Part shown: positions 45,877 to 52,862 of the stretch, one piece after another
Layout of the letters: every line of letters starts with the position of its first letter
Position numbering within the stretch: position 1 is the stretch's first letter
Source: Pseudomonas graminis
Lineage (GTDB): Bacteria > Pseudomonadota > Gammaproteobacteria > Pseudomonadales > Pseudomonadaceae
Assembly: GCF_004364335.1 (NCBI RefSeq)
Contig: NZ_SOCR01000015.1
Location: 62,001 to 126,000 of the forward strand
Direction: 5' to 3'
Length of the DNA stretch: 64,000 bases
Made by a program: the position numbers and the translations under genes
Notes under the pieces: generated by a model
Told to the model about the DNA's origin: nothing
Database searches by the model: none
The model's input: the letters and a program-made list of their open reading frames with translations, nothing else

Positions 45877-46770
45877 TCAGAGGCTCTTGGCGGCGAACGT
45901 ATCGCATTGGTTGATTTGTCCCTGAGCAAAACCTGTCTTGAACCAGCGAACCCGCTGGGCAGATGTGCCGTGGGTAAACGAGTCTGGCACGACCCGGCCC
46001 TGACCCTGTTGCTGCAAACGGTCGTCGCCAATGGCGTTGGCGGCGTTCAGCGCTTCTTCAATATCACCCGGCTCCAGCCAGTTCAAACGCTTTTGTGCGT
46101 TGTTGGCCCAAACACCTGCCAGGCAGTCAGCTTGCAACTCCTGACGCACCAGCAAACCGTTGTCACCTTCCATTTTCATGCCGCGTTGGCGGGCGGCGTC
46201 AACTTTAGCCGAAACCCCCAGCAAGGTCTGCACATGATGGCCCACTTCGTGAGCAATCACGTACGCCTGAGCGAAATCTCCCGCTGCTTTGAAGCGCTGA
46301 CTCATTTCACGGAAAAACTCCATGTCCAGGTACACGCGCTGGTCAGCCGGGCAGTAGAACGGACCGCTCGCCGAAGAGGCCGAGCCACACGCCGATTGCA
46401 CCCGACCGCTGAACAGGATCAGGGTCGGCGCCTTGTACTGGCTCCCCATTTGCTGGAACACCTGCTGCCACGTGTCCTCGGTGTCGCCCAGGATTGCCCG
46501 CACGAAATCGGCCTGTTCGTCATTGGCCGGCGGCGCCTGGCGCGTTTGCGGGTTGACCGCTGCGGTCTGCTCCGAACCCATCTGGCCGGTGATCTCCCCC
46601 AGAATCCGCATCGGGTCCTGCCCGGTCAGCAGGCCGATCGCAACGATGATCACGATCCCGCCAATCCCCAGACCCTTGCCGCCAATGCGCATCCCGCCAC
46701 CACCTCCACCCCCGGAATCGCCACGTGCGTCCACGACGTTGTCACTGCGACGTCCTTTTTTCCATAGCAT
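45877..46770 (-). CDS. Neutral zinc metallopeptidase (YpfJ/KPN_02809 family)
   Basis: A 297-residue membrane-anchored protein. A Gly-rich basic N-terminus leads to one membrane helix (about 33-49, IGGIVIIVAIGLLTG). The zinc site is HEVGHH at 174-179, with the third ligand probably in RQELQADCLAG (about 210). The family is the putative neutral zinc metallopeptidases, mostly uncharacterised. It is followed at once by the exported hydrolase gene. Confidence 0.9.
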   Translation of the reverse strand: MLWKKGRRSDNVVDARGDSGGGGGGGMRIGGKGLGIGGIVIIVAIGLLTGQDPMRILGEITGQMGSEQTAAVNPQTRQAPPANDEQADFVRAILGDTEDTWQQVFQQMGSQYKAPTLILFSGRVQSACGSASSASGPFYCPADQRVYLDMEFFREMSQRFKAAGDFAQAYVIAHEVGHHVQTLLGVSAKVDAARQRGMKMEGDNGLLVRQELQADCLAGVWANNAQKRLNWLEPGDIEEALNAANAIGDDRLQQQGQGRVVPDSFTHGTSAQRVRWFKTGFAQGQINQCDTFAAKSL

Positions 46771-46945
46771 GGGGGAATCCTCTTTTGGTCGTGTGGGAAG
46801 TGTAGACGGCGGGCGTACGACGTCTGGTCTGCTGGACTAAGAGAGGAGAGGAGGGGGAATAGTTCGCGAATCGGTTCTTCAGAGGTATTGCTCACCTGCA
46901 GAGCTGCTTGGTGGGGTTGGCAGCATGGAACCTTATTTGTGTTTT

Positions 46946-46990
46946 TCAACCTGCGGAGAAGTAGACCCATGCCAAGGCAACGCCCTTTGA
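46946..46990 (-). pseudogene. Relic: C-terminal tail of an immunity-4-like gene
   Basis: Directly after the stop of the small membrane gene at 46996, the - strand reads HSKGVALAWVYFSAG then TGA (46946-46948). This nearly repeats the end of the intact gene at 47849-48205, ANGAALAWVYFSLD. Only about fifteen codons remain, with no start, so it is the tail of a lost copy. The frame differs from that of the gene before it, which argues for a recombination junction. Confidence 0.65.
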
Positions 46991-46995
46991 GTGCG

Positions 46996-47364
46996 TTAAT
47001 GAGGCGCGCGAAAATAGTAGAGCAGTCCGCTACTCACGCCGATGAGGATCATCGAGCCATAAATTATCCGCACTCCCCACAGCAGTCGGGGAGGTAATTT
47101 GAGCAGTTTTTCCCTAGGAATGCGCTCCTGCCTCCAGAAGATTTCAGGTGCGACTGCGACCAGCATTACGAACGTTTCCCTCATTCTTCGTCCGAAAAGA
47201 CTGTCTCCGTAGAAATCTCTGTTCAATGAAAACATTTCAATATCGCATAGGTGGGTTTCGATTTTTTCCAAGTTGATGTAGAAGAAGATGTAGTAGCCGG
47301 CGAGATGCAAGGCCGTGATCACTGTCAAAATGAGTGCCAGTAGTCCGGTAGGGATATCTACCAT
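46996..47364 (-). CDS. Small two-helix membrane protein, second copy of the probable cognate immunity gene (imm-6)
   Basis: A 122-residue protein with one N-terminal membrane segment (PTGLLALILTVITALHLAGYYIFF), a central charged part, and a second segment near the end (RIIYGSMILIGVSSGLLYYF). The core FYGDSLFGRRMRETFVMLVAVAPEIFWRQERIPREKLLKLPP nearly repeats imm-1 (49148-49522). The start ATG at 47364 overlaps the stop of an effector relic (TAATG), mirroring the effector/imm-1 junction; an in-frame codon at 47376 is less likely. Role as a T6SS immunity protein is inferred. Confidence 0.75.
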   Translation of the reverse strand: MVDIPTGLLALILTVITALHLAGYYIFFYINLEKIETHLCDIEMFSLNRDFYGDSLFGRRMRETFVMLVAVAPEIFWRQERIPREKLLKLPPRLLWGVRIIYGSMILIGVSSGLLYYFRAPH

Positions 47365-47417
47365 TACAGCGCCCATTCATAGAGATATTCGTCGGTCATT
47401 TCTGTCACTTCTCTCAC
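47364..47417 (-). pseudogene. Relic: last codons of a T6SS effector gene
   Basis: Just before imm-6 the - strand reads VREVTEMTDEYLYEWAL then TAA (47364-47366). The intact effector ends EITGEYLYEWMP at 49519. The shared EYLYEW and position immediately upstream of an imm-1-type gene indicate a duplicated effector-immunity junction whose effector body is lost. It overlaps the end of the imm-5 pseudogene by a few bases. Confidence 0.65.
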
Positions 47418-47779
47418 TGTGCTTTGATAAAGGCATAAAGCCCGATCATGCATACGAATACTGTAATTAGATTGATATACAGTCAGAGTATCCAAGTCCT
47501 TAAATTTCGTGGCACTCTTAAGTTTGCGTCTTTTGAAATATCTTCACGGAGGTGCATTAAATGCGGAAAAGTAAGGACGACAGTCACCATGTTCATGCGC
47601 ATCTGTCTTCCGATAATGCCGTCGCCCCACATCCTTCGAGCATCAGATATGCATCTGCAGTCATTTAGATAACTTTCAATTATTTCTATCTTTCGGTAGC
47701 AAAAAATCGTCATCGTCAAGATGGTCGCAATCATCCAGAAGGACATTGCCAGTTAAAGTAGGCTGATTAAGTAGTGCAT
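47414..47779 (-). pseudogene. Immunity-like pseudogene (imm-5) with two in-frame stops
   Basis: From ATG 47779 the frame reads MHYLISLL, stop TAA (47753-47755), then LAMSFWMIATILTMTIFCYRK..., core MWGDGIIGRQMRMNMVTVVLTF, and RTWIL, stop TGA (47483-47485), then LYINLITVFVCMIGLYAFIKAQ to TGA 47414. Aligned to imm-3 and imm-2, both stops fall on positions where paralogues have glycine (LLGL; WG before the last helix). The middle part alone, from ATG 47746, could still be translated as 87 residues without the final helix. Confidence 0.75.
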
Positions 47780-47848
47780 TGGTGAAGCGGCTCCAAATTT
47801 CCTCCCTAATGAGGGTCAACAGGTCTCGCAGAGCACTGTCAAGCTTGT

Positions 47849-48205
47849 TCAATCTAGGGAGAAATAAACCCAAGCTAAAGCGGCGCCGTTTGCATATGAG
47901 AAAAGATAGAGCGCCTGAAGTTGAAGCCTGAGCGCCGAAGACAACCGCTTATCTGCATCGGGAGGTATCTCACCCCGACTGTTCATAAGCTTATGCATGA
48001 TGATGATCATCGCTAATCCATTCAGCCTCATCTGCCTGCCAATGAGGCCCCCGCCCCACACCCTTTTGTTCCACTGCACGAGTTTTACGTCTGATAGCAG
48101 TTCCTCCATGGCGGTTAACTTATTGAGCTGGAAGTAAATCATTATGATGATATTGACGAATATGCTTCCAAACACGGCCATCACCCACAAGACTTTTTCG
48201 ATCAT
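47849..48205 (-). CDS. Small two-helix membrane protein, immunity-like (imm-4)
   Basis: A 118-residue protein with an N-terminal membrane segment (VLWVMAVFGSIFVNIIIMIYF), the array core VWGGGLIGRQMRLNGLAMIIIMHKLM and a weaker C-terminal hydrophobic part (LYLFSYANGAALAWVYF). The reading frame is intact and starts 2 bases after the imm-3 stop, so it depends on upstream translation. It is the most divergent intact member. Protection against an effector is inferred from context. Confidence 0.7.
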   Translation of the reverse strand: MIEKVLWVMAVFGSIFVNIIIMIYFQLNKLTAMEELLSDVKLVQWNKRVWGGGLIGRQMRLNGLAMIIIMHKLMNSRGEIPPDADKRLSSALRLQLQALYLFSYANGAALAWVYFSLD

Positions 48206-48207
48206 AA

Positions 48208-48573
48208 TTATTTTATTAGCCAGGCCAATATAGCCAAGCAGGTACAGTTGACGAAAAGCCAGCTGTAAATTCCCCAGATTCTCAATTCAAGCTGAAGAGG
48301 CACAGAGTGGTGAGCATTTTTTGTGATGTGGCCTCGCCGATACATCGCTTTGGGCAGCGTAATGACTGTAACTACCATGTTCAACCGCATTTGCCTGCCT
48401 ATTAATCCTCCTTGCCAAACGGCTTTGGTGTCACCGATGCACTTGCAGTTAGAGAGTCGGTTTTCAAGATGGTTAATGTTTCGATAGGTGAACCATGCCA
48501 TGACGAGGATATTGATCCACATTGATATTATTAAAGTCAGCCCGAGCAGGCCAGTAGTCGTAGGGTAAGTCAT
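48208..48573 (-). CDS. Small two-helix membrane protein, immunity-like (imm-3)
   Basis: A 121-residue protein. N-terminal MTYPTTTGLLGLTLIISMWINILVM gives the first helix, the core is VWQGGLIGRQMRLNMVVTVITLPKAMYRRGHI, and the end IWGIYSWLFVNCTCLAILAWLI a second helix. It is the best reference for what an intact member looks like. The ATG at 48573 follows TTAAGG; an in-frame GTG at 48597 overlaps the previous gene's stop and would add 8 residues. Function inferred from the array. Confidence 0.72.
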   Translation of the reverse strand: MTYPTTTGLLGLTLIISMWINILVMAWFTYRNINHLENRLSNCKCIGDTKAVWQGGLIGRQMRLNMVVTVITLPKAMYRRGHITKNAHHSVPLQLELRIWGIYSWLFVNCTCLAILAWLIK

Positions 48574-48593
48574 GTTTTTAACCTTAAGGCAAG

Positions 48594-48923
48594 TCACGAC
48601 CGCTCAGAAATTTTTATTAGGCACGCCAGCGCCATTGAAACGATGAAGTTGGTAAGAAGCGCAATGTGGATTCCCCACATCCATCGTCTCAAAGGGCGGG
48701 GGATACTCCGGCGGGCATCTTTCTCGGCATGACCCCTGACGTACATGAGTCTTGGCATGGACATAACGATAAATACCATGCCGAGTCGCATAAGCCTGCC
48801 AATCATGCCTCCCGTCCATAAATTTCTCGTCTCAGTGATGCATTTACTCCCTGACAAACGATGCTCGAGATAGTCCAGATGCGTGTACGCAAACCACAGC
48901 AAAAGCAGAAGGTTGGTCCACAT
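48594..48923 (-). CDS. Small membrane protein, immunity-like (imm-2), 5' end degraded
   Basis: A 109-residue frame with core LWTGGMIGRLMRLGMVFIVMSMPRLMYVRGH and a C-terminal helix (WGIHIALLTNFIVSMALACLI). Upstream of ATG 48923, the same frame continues GLL, stop TGA (48942-48944), LVLTIS then MW, matching GLLGLTLIISMW of imm-3 with a stop at the glycine. An alternative is a start ATG at 48945 with a one-base frameshift. Either way the original N-terminus is broken. The gene may still make a protein from 48923, but no ribosome site is visible there. Confidence 0.6.
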   Translation of the reverse strand: MWTNLLLLLWFAYTHLDYLEHRLSGSKCITETRNLWTGGMIGRLMRLGMVFIVMSMPRLMYVRGHAEKDARRSIPRPLRRWMWGIHIALLTNFIVSMALACLIKISERS

Positions 48924-48937
48924 CGAAATGGTTAAGA

Positions 48938-49052
48938 CTAATCATAGTAGGCCGTAAGATATGCAGGGATCATGGGGTCCCAGTCATCAATAGCTGCAGT
49001 GTATCCCAAGGGATTCCCCCCCCTTTACGTCAAGTTGGCGACCCGTGACTGC
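48938..49052 (-). pseudogene. Broken C-terminal coding fragment with a G8 run
   Basis: The - strand reads IDDWDPMIPAYLTAYYD then TAG (48938-48940), preceded by NPLGYTAA. Upstream lies a run of eight G's (49016-49023). Before it, the next frame reads AVTGRQLDVKGG up to the run, so removing one G would join the two into a continuous protein. A stop lies just before. The fragment looks like a protein tail that once preceded imm-2, possibly of another effector. I do not recognise the family. Confidence 0.45.
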
Positions 49053-49147
49053 TCACTATTCAACAATTCAGGAAGTCACCTCCGTGTTTGAGATTTCGAA
49101 AGCGCCGACTCAAACTATCATTTGAGTTGGCCACACTTTGCCTCTGT

Positions 49148-49522
49148 TTAGCTGTGTGGCGCGCGGAAATAATAGAGTAGTACCGCACTCATACCGATGA
49201 AAACCATCGAGCAATAAACGATTCGTACTCCCCACAACAGTCGGGGAGGCAGTTTGAGAAGTTTTGCTCTTGGAATACGCTCCTGTCTCCAAAAAATTTC
49301 AGGTGCGATGGCAACTAGCGTTACGAAATTTTCTCTCATTTTTCTGCCAAGAAAGCTGTCTCCGTAGAACTTCTTGTTCACGGCAATCATTTTGATATCG
49401 CGTAGGTAGTCTTCGATCTTTTCCAAGTATATGTAGAAGAATATATAGGAGCACACAATGTGAGCGGCGATCATCAGTAACATGATGAGTGAGAGCAATC
49501 CTGTTGGTATATCGTCCATCAT
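49148..49522 (-). CDS. Probable cognate immunity protein of the adjacent effector (imm-1)
   Basis: A 124-residue membrane protein with helices at both ends (PTGLLSLIMLLMIAAHIVCSYIFF and IVYCSMVFIGMSAVLLYYF) and the core FYGDSFLGRKMRENFVTLVAIAPEIFWRQERIP. It starts at ATG 49522 overlapping the effector stop by four bases (ATGA), the standard effector-immunity arrangement. Pore-forming T6SS effectors have membrane immunity partners, so location and topology fit. An in-frame GTG at 49531 is less likely. Direct proof of protection is lacking. Confidence 0.78.
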   Translation of the reverse strand: MMDDIPTGLLSLIMLLMIAAHIVCSYIFFYIYLEKIEDYLRDIKMIAVNKKFYGDSFLGRKMRENFVTLVAIAPEIFWRQERIPRAKLLKLPPRLLWGVRIVYCSMVFIGMSAVLLYYFRAPHS

Positions 49523-50469
49523 GGCATCCACTCATAGAGATATTCCCCAGTAATTTCGCCGAAGAATTCACCAATTAGCCCACCGCCGTATCCGCCCACG
49601 ACGCCTCCAACGATTCCGCAGCCGATCACGCCTATCCCGGACGTCAGGCCTCCCAAAACGATGGCGCACGCCGTGGTTCCTGCCGATGCACCTAATTCTC
49701 CACCGAAGTACCCCGTCAGTGTGCTGCCGAGAAATTTGCTACTTTCAACGTACCGGGCTTTTCGACAAAACTCCTCCCGCCCCGTCGAACATGCCTCCTT
49801 GATTTCAAGGCCTGCTGAAATTGCATTCAGCCCAATCCCAACAGGCGTCCCGAATTTCAGCAATTTCGCCACTCTAGCGATCCGCCCAACCCGCTCCGCA
49901 TAGCCCTGGATCTCGCCCGTATGCAGATAACTCTTGGTCGACAACCCCAGCATCTTCTTCAGAGAGCCTCTTTTGCGTAAGCCCGTCCCCCAGCGGGCAA
50001 TGCCTTCCAATTGCTTATCAAGTACGGCAAACAGCGCTCGCCGCTGGTTGATGAATTCCTGCCGGGCGATGGGTGTTCCGCGCGCCAGCGACAATTTGTA
50101 AAGCCGCTCGATGTCTTCCAGGGTTTTCTTCACACCCTCAAGGTGCTTGCCCCAACTCCCGGTAGCCGCGCCTATACCCAGTGATCCGTAACTGAGCATG
50201 TTCTGCAGCAAGTCGTAGTTCTCGATGAGCTGGCTCCCCGCGCCTTTAACCTGACGATGAACGTTTCGCGCCAGGTTCATCAGCTCGGTTTCTTCGGCTG
50301 TGAGAGTGCCGTTTGAGCCGTCGCTGACAATCACCAATTGGCCCGGCATCACTACAACATTACGAATATGCGCGTTAAGCACATCGAACTTCGCACCTCC
50401 GCCAACCCGGTTCTTGAGTGTGAAGTAGGTCTGTATGCGGTCATTGATAAACACGTAGGGCTTGGACAC
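49519..50469 (-). CDS. Putative T6SS effector with C-terminal glycine zipper (pore-forming type)
   Basis: A 316-residue protein. Residues 1-55 form a small N-terminal module with a LysM-like VVVMPGQLVIVSDG and could dock to Hcp. Residues 60-205 are mostly helical and basic. Residues 208-305 are hydrophobic and Gly-rich with repeated GxxxG spacing (GGLTSGIGVIGCGIVGGVVG), as in membrane-inserting toxins. No enzymatic motif is seen and no signal peptide, fitting export by a T6SS. Starts at GTG 50469 behind GAGGA, 9 bases after hcp. The toxic activity is inferred; the nearest functional analogues are glycine-zipper pore formers such as Tse4. Confidence 0.7.
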   Translation of the reverse strand: MSKPYVFINDRIQTYFTLKNRVGGGAKFDVLNAHIRNVVVMPGQLVIVSDGSNGTLTAEETELMNLARNVHRQVKGAGSQLIENYDLLQNMLSYGSLGIGAATGSWGKHLEGVKKTLEDIERLYKLSLARGTPIARQEFINQRRALFAVLDKQLEGIARWGTGLRKRGSLKKMLGLSTKSYLHTGEIQGYAERVGRIARVAKLLKFGTPVGIGLNAISAGLEIKEACSTGREEFCRKARYVESSKFLGSTLTGYFGGELGASAGTTACAIVLGGLTSGIGVIGCGIVGGVVGGYGGGLIGEFFGEITGEYLYEWMP

Positions 50470-50478
50470 GGGCTGTCC

Positions 50479-50967
50479 TCAGCTAAAGCGCTTGTTGGCG
50501 ATGCGGTCCCAGCCGCCAACTACATTGCCGGCTGCCGCGCCGTCGCTGCGTTTCTGCTGGGTGTACAGAATGCGGACGCGGCCGAAGTTGATTTGCACAT
50601 GTTCCAGCGGCTCGCCGCTTTCACCGCTTTGGCTGAAGTCGGAAATGATGACCTCTTCAAGGCGCACTTCGTAGTACTTGAGTTTGTCCCCACCGGCGCG
50701 GTAGAGGCACAGGGTCAGGTCCTTGATGTGGGTGCCCGCGCAACTCGCCTCAAACAACGAAGCGCTGGATTTGTCCAGGCGCTTGCTGAAGCTGAAGTCG
50801 CTGAGGCTGGCCCGTCCCGAGCCTGCGCCGCCGTTTGAGCTGGCGGTGGCCGAAGTGCTTTGGCTGACGCCGAAGTCGTAGGCGACGATTTCCATCCAGC
50901 CCTTGTGTCGCTCGTCCAGCGACTCGCCGTCGATCCCGTCCAGTTTGATGAATCCGTCAAACGCCAT
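50479..50967 (-). CDS. hcp: Type VI secretion tube protein Hcp
   Basis: A 162-residue Hcp1-type protein that stacks as hexameric rings to form the T6SS inner tube and can carry small effectors. Family blocks: AFDGFIKLDGIDGESLDERHKG, DFGVSQSTSATASSNGGAGSGRASLSDFSFSKRLDKSS, and LEEVIISDFSQSGESGEP. The ATG at 50967 gives the usual start, in preference to an in-frame one at 51000. No baseplate, sheath, ClpV or VgrG genes lie in the window, so this is an auxiliary hcp locus relying on a distant T6SS. It is the first gene of the island; its leader carries a likely RsmA/RsmE site. Confidence 0.93.
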   Translation of the reverse strand: MAFDGFIKLDGIDGESLDERHKGWMEIVAYDFGVSQSTSATASSNGGAGSGRASLSDFSFSKRLDKSSASLFEASCAGTHIKDLTLCLYRAGGDKLKYYEVRLEEVIISDFSQSGESGEPLEHVQINFGRVRILYTQQKRSDGAAAGNVVGGWDRIANKRFS

Positions 50968-51002
50968 GTGTTTCGTCCTTGCTGAGTTCAGGTCCAGCAA
51001 GG
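50968..51002 (-). promoter_or_regulatory. hcp leader hairpin with RsmA/RsmE (CsrA) motif over the ribosome site
   Basis: On the - strand CCTTGCTG (51002-50995) pairs perfectly with CAGCAAGG (50984-50977) around a 10-base loop containing a GGA. The 3' arm plus following bases reads CAAGGACG (50981-50974), a match to CANGGANG, and is also the ribosome binding site 7 bases before the ATG. That is the usual geometry for translational repression by RsmA/RsmE under Gac/Rsm control, as for other Pseudomonas T6SS genes. The motif is seen; regulation is inferred. The rest of the gap to 51205 shows nothing further. Confidence 0.65.
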
Positions 51003-51205
51003 ATAGGGAGCGTATTCGTGGCTTTGAAGCGTCAAGAGGGGGGCAAAAGTACGATTCGGATTGGTCCTACGCTGGAGCCATAGCACGTCTTACGGAAGAT
51101 TCCGTCACGGGTGTTGTTCGCGGCAGTGATCGATCGAAAAGGTGGGAAATGGCCGTGTTCGCTGCTGGCGCAGAGGGTGCGCGCCAACAGCTAAAACCAC
51201 ATGGG

Positions 51206-52498
51206 TTAGACCCGCGCCGTCTGCTTCTCGGTGGCTTCGACCGGCGAGGCGTCGGCGAAGTGGTTGACCTGGCGCAGGGCCTTGAAGCCAACCATCCAGG
51301 CGCCCACCACACCCAGTGTGCACAGGCCGCCGATGATCGCGGCGGGCACGGCGCCCCAGAGCGCTGCGCTGCTGCCGGCGCGGAATTCGCCCAGCTCGTT
51401 GGACGAACCGATAAACAGCATATTCACCGCATTGACCCGTCCGCGCATGTCGTCCGGCGTCGAGAACTGCACCAGCGTGGAGCGGATGTAGACGCTGACC
51501 ATGTCCGCCGCACCGGCAATCATCAGGGCCAACAGCGACAGCCAGAACAGGGTCGACAGGGCGAACACCAGATTGGCGACACCGAACACCGCGACGGCGA
51601 TGAACATGACCAGACCGACGTGTCGATCAAAAGGCCGGAAGCTCAGGTACAGACCGGTGCTGACCTCGCCCAAGCTCATTGCACTGCGCAACGCGCCCAG
51701 CCCTTGCGGCCCCAGGTGCAGCACTTCATGGGCATAAATCGGCAGCAACGCCACCACGCCGCCGAGCAGCACGGCGAACAGGTCCAGGGAAATGGTGCCG
51801 AGGATGATCGGCCGCGAGCGGATGAAAGCGATGCCGGCAGTGAAGCGCTTCCAGGCCGTGGACTCGAGAATCTGCTTCTTCCCGGCATAGAGCACCGGCA
51901 CGCGGATCAGCAACAGCACGCCGGCGATGAAACTGGCCATGCACACGGAGTAGGTCAAACCGCCGCCGCCCGCGGCATACAAGCCGCCGCCGACCAGAGG
52001 CCCGGCGATGGTGGCAATGCGCATGATCATGCTGTTGGTGGCGATGGCCGAGGCGAGTTTTTCACGCGGGACGACTTGTGGCAGCAGGCTCTGCAACGCC
52101 GGCCCGGTGAACGCCCGCGCGCAACCGAACAAGGCGAGGGTGGCGTAAATTAGCCGCGTGTCCTGATGGTGCGTAACCGAGAGCAGCATCAGCATCAGGC
52201 TGCACAGCGCTTGCACCGACCAGCTGATGGTCAGGATCATCTTGCGATCGTAGCGGTCGATCAGGTCGCCGGCGGGCATCAACAGCAGCAGCATGGGAAT
52301 GAATTGCGCCAGACCCACATAAGCCAGAGAGATCGGGCTGCGGGTCATGTCGTAGACCTGCCAGGCAACGACCACTGCCTGAATCTGCATGGCGAAGACG
52401 GCAGCGAGACGTGCGGTCAGGAAGGCGAAAAAGCCGGGCAGCCGCAGGGCGCTTTTAGCGGACGATTCAGAGGACGGGGCGGGCGATTCGGAGCTCAA
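51206..52498 (-). CDS. Major facilitator superfamily exporter (EntS/enterobactin-exporter-like group)
   Basis: A 430-residue inner-membrane protein with about twelve hydrophobic segments. It has the motif LIDRYDRKMILTISW between helices 2 and 3 and the central ARAFTGPALQSLLPQVVPREKLASAIA block, as in the EntS/MFS_3 group of exporters. A polar N-terminal tail (about 20 residues, Ser-rich) precedes helix 1. No siderophore genes are nearby, so substrate is unknown. It stands alone, upstream of the hcp island in the same direction. Confidence 0.88.
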   Translation of the reverse strand: MSSESPAPSSESSAKSALRLPGFFAFLTARLAAVFAMQIQAVVVAWQVYDMTRSPISLAYVGLAQFIPMLLLLMPAGDLIDRYDRKMILTISWSVQALCSLMLMLLSVTHHQDTRLIYATLALFGCARAFTGPALQSLLPQVVPREKLASAIATNSMIMRIATIAGPLVGGGLYAAGGGGLTYSVCMASFIAGVLLLIRVPVLYAGKKQILESTAWKRFTAGIAFIRSRPIILGTISLDLFAVLLGGVVALLPIYAHEVLHLGPQGLGALRSAMSLGEVSTGLYLSFRPFDRHVGLVMFIAVAVFGVANLVFALSTLFWLSLLALMIAGAADMVSVYIRSTLVQFSTPDDMRGRVNAVNMLFIGSSNELGEFRAGSSAALWGAVPAAIIGGLCTLGVVGAWMVGFKALRQVNHFADASPVEATEKQTARV

Positions 52499-52654
52499 GG
52501 CTAGGCATCCATCGAAGCGAGAGACGGCCGAGAGTTATACACCGGTCTGGCGCCGTTCGCCGCTAGCTGTCAGGAATTTAATGATGGGTGGTGCGGGATA
52601 TGCTGGGTGCGCATGGAGGTCTTGCGGGGCAGCTTCATGAAGTGACTGACGGCT

Positions 52655-52825
52655 CTTCCCGGCTAAAGCCGGTCCTACTGGCACACCAATTTCCGGCTGA
52701 CACACCGCTCTGTAGGAGCTGGTTTGCTGGCGAACGCGGAGTGTCAGACACATTGATGCCGTCTGACGCCCTGCGTTCGCCAGCAAGCCGGCTCTTACAA
52801 AATTCGCCAGCGAGCCGGGTTCTAC
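52655..52825. repeat. REP mosaic: family D arm, family A pair, extra family A arm
   Basis: From left to right: one arm of family D (52655-52678, CTTCCCGGCTAAAGCC...), a full inverted family A pair (52712-52737 and 52774-52798), and one further family A arm (52803-52825). The segment fills most of the 364-base gap between the MFS and trmA genes, with no gene seen in the rest. Confidence 0.9.
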
Positions 52826-52862
52826 AAAGATAGGTAATGCCAAAAGTTGGCCGAAATTACGC

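Noticed and set aside
47414..47779. Stop-codon readthrough or recoding to rescue imm-5
   Set aside because: One stop is TAA and the other TGA, with no selenocysteine element or slippery site; loss of function is simpler.
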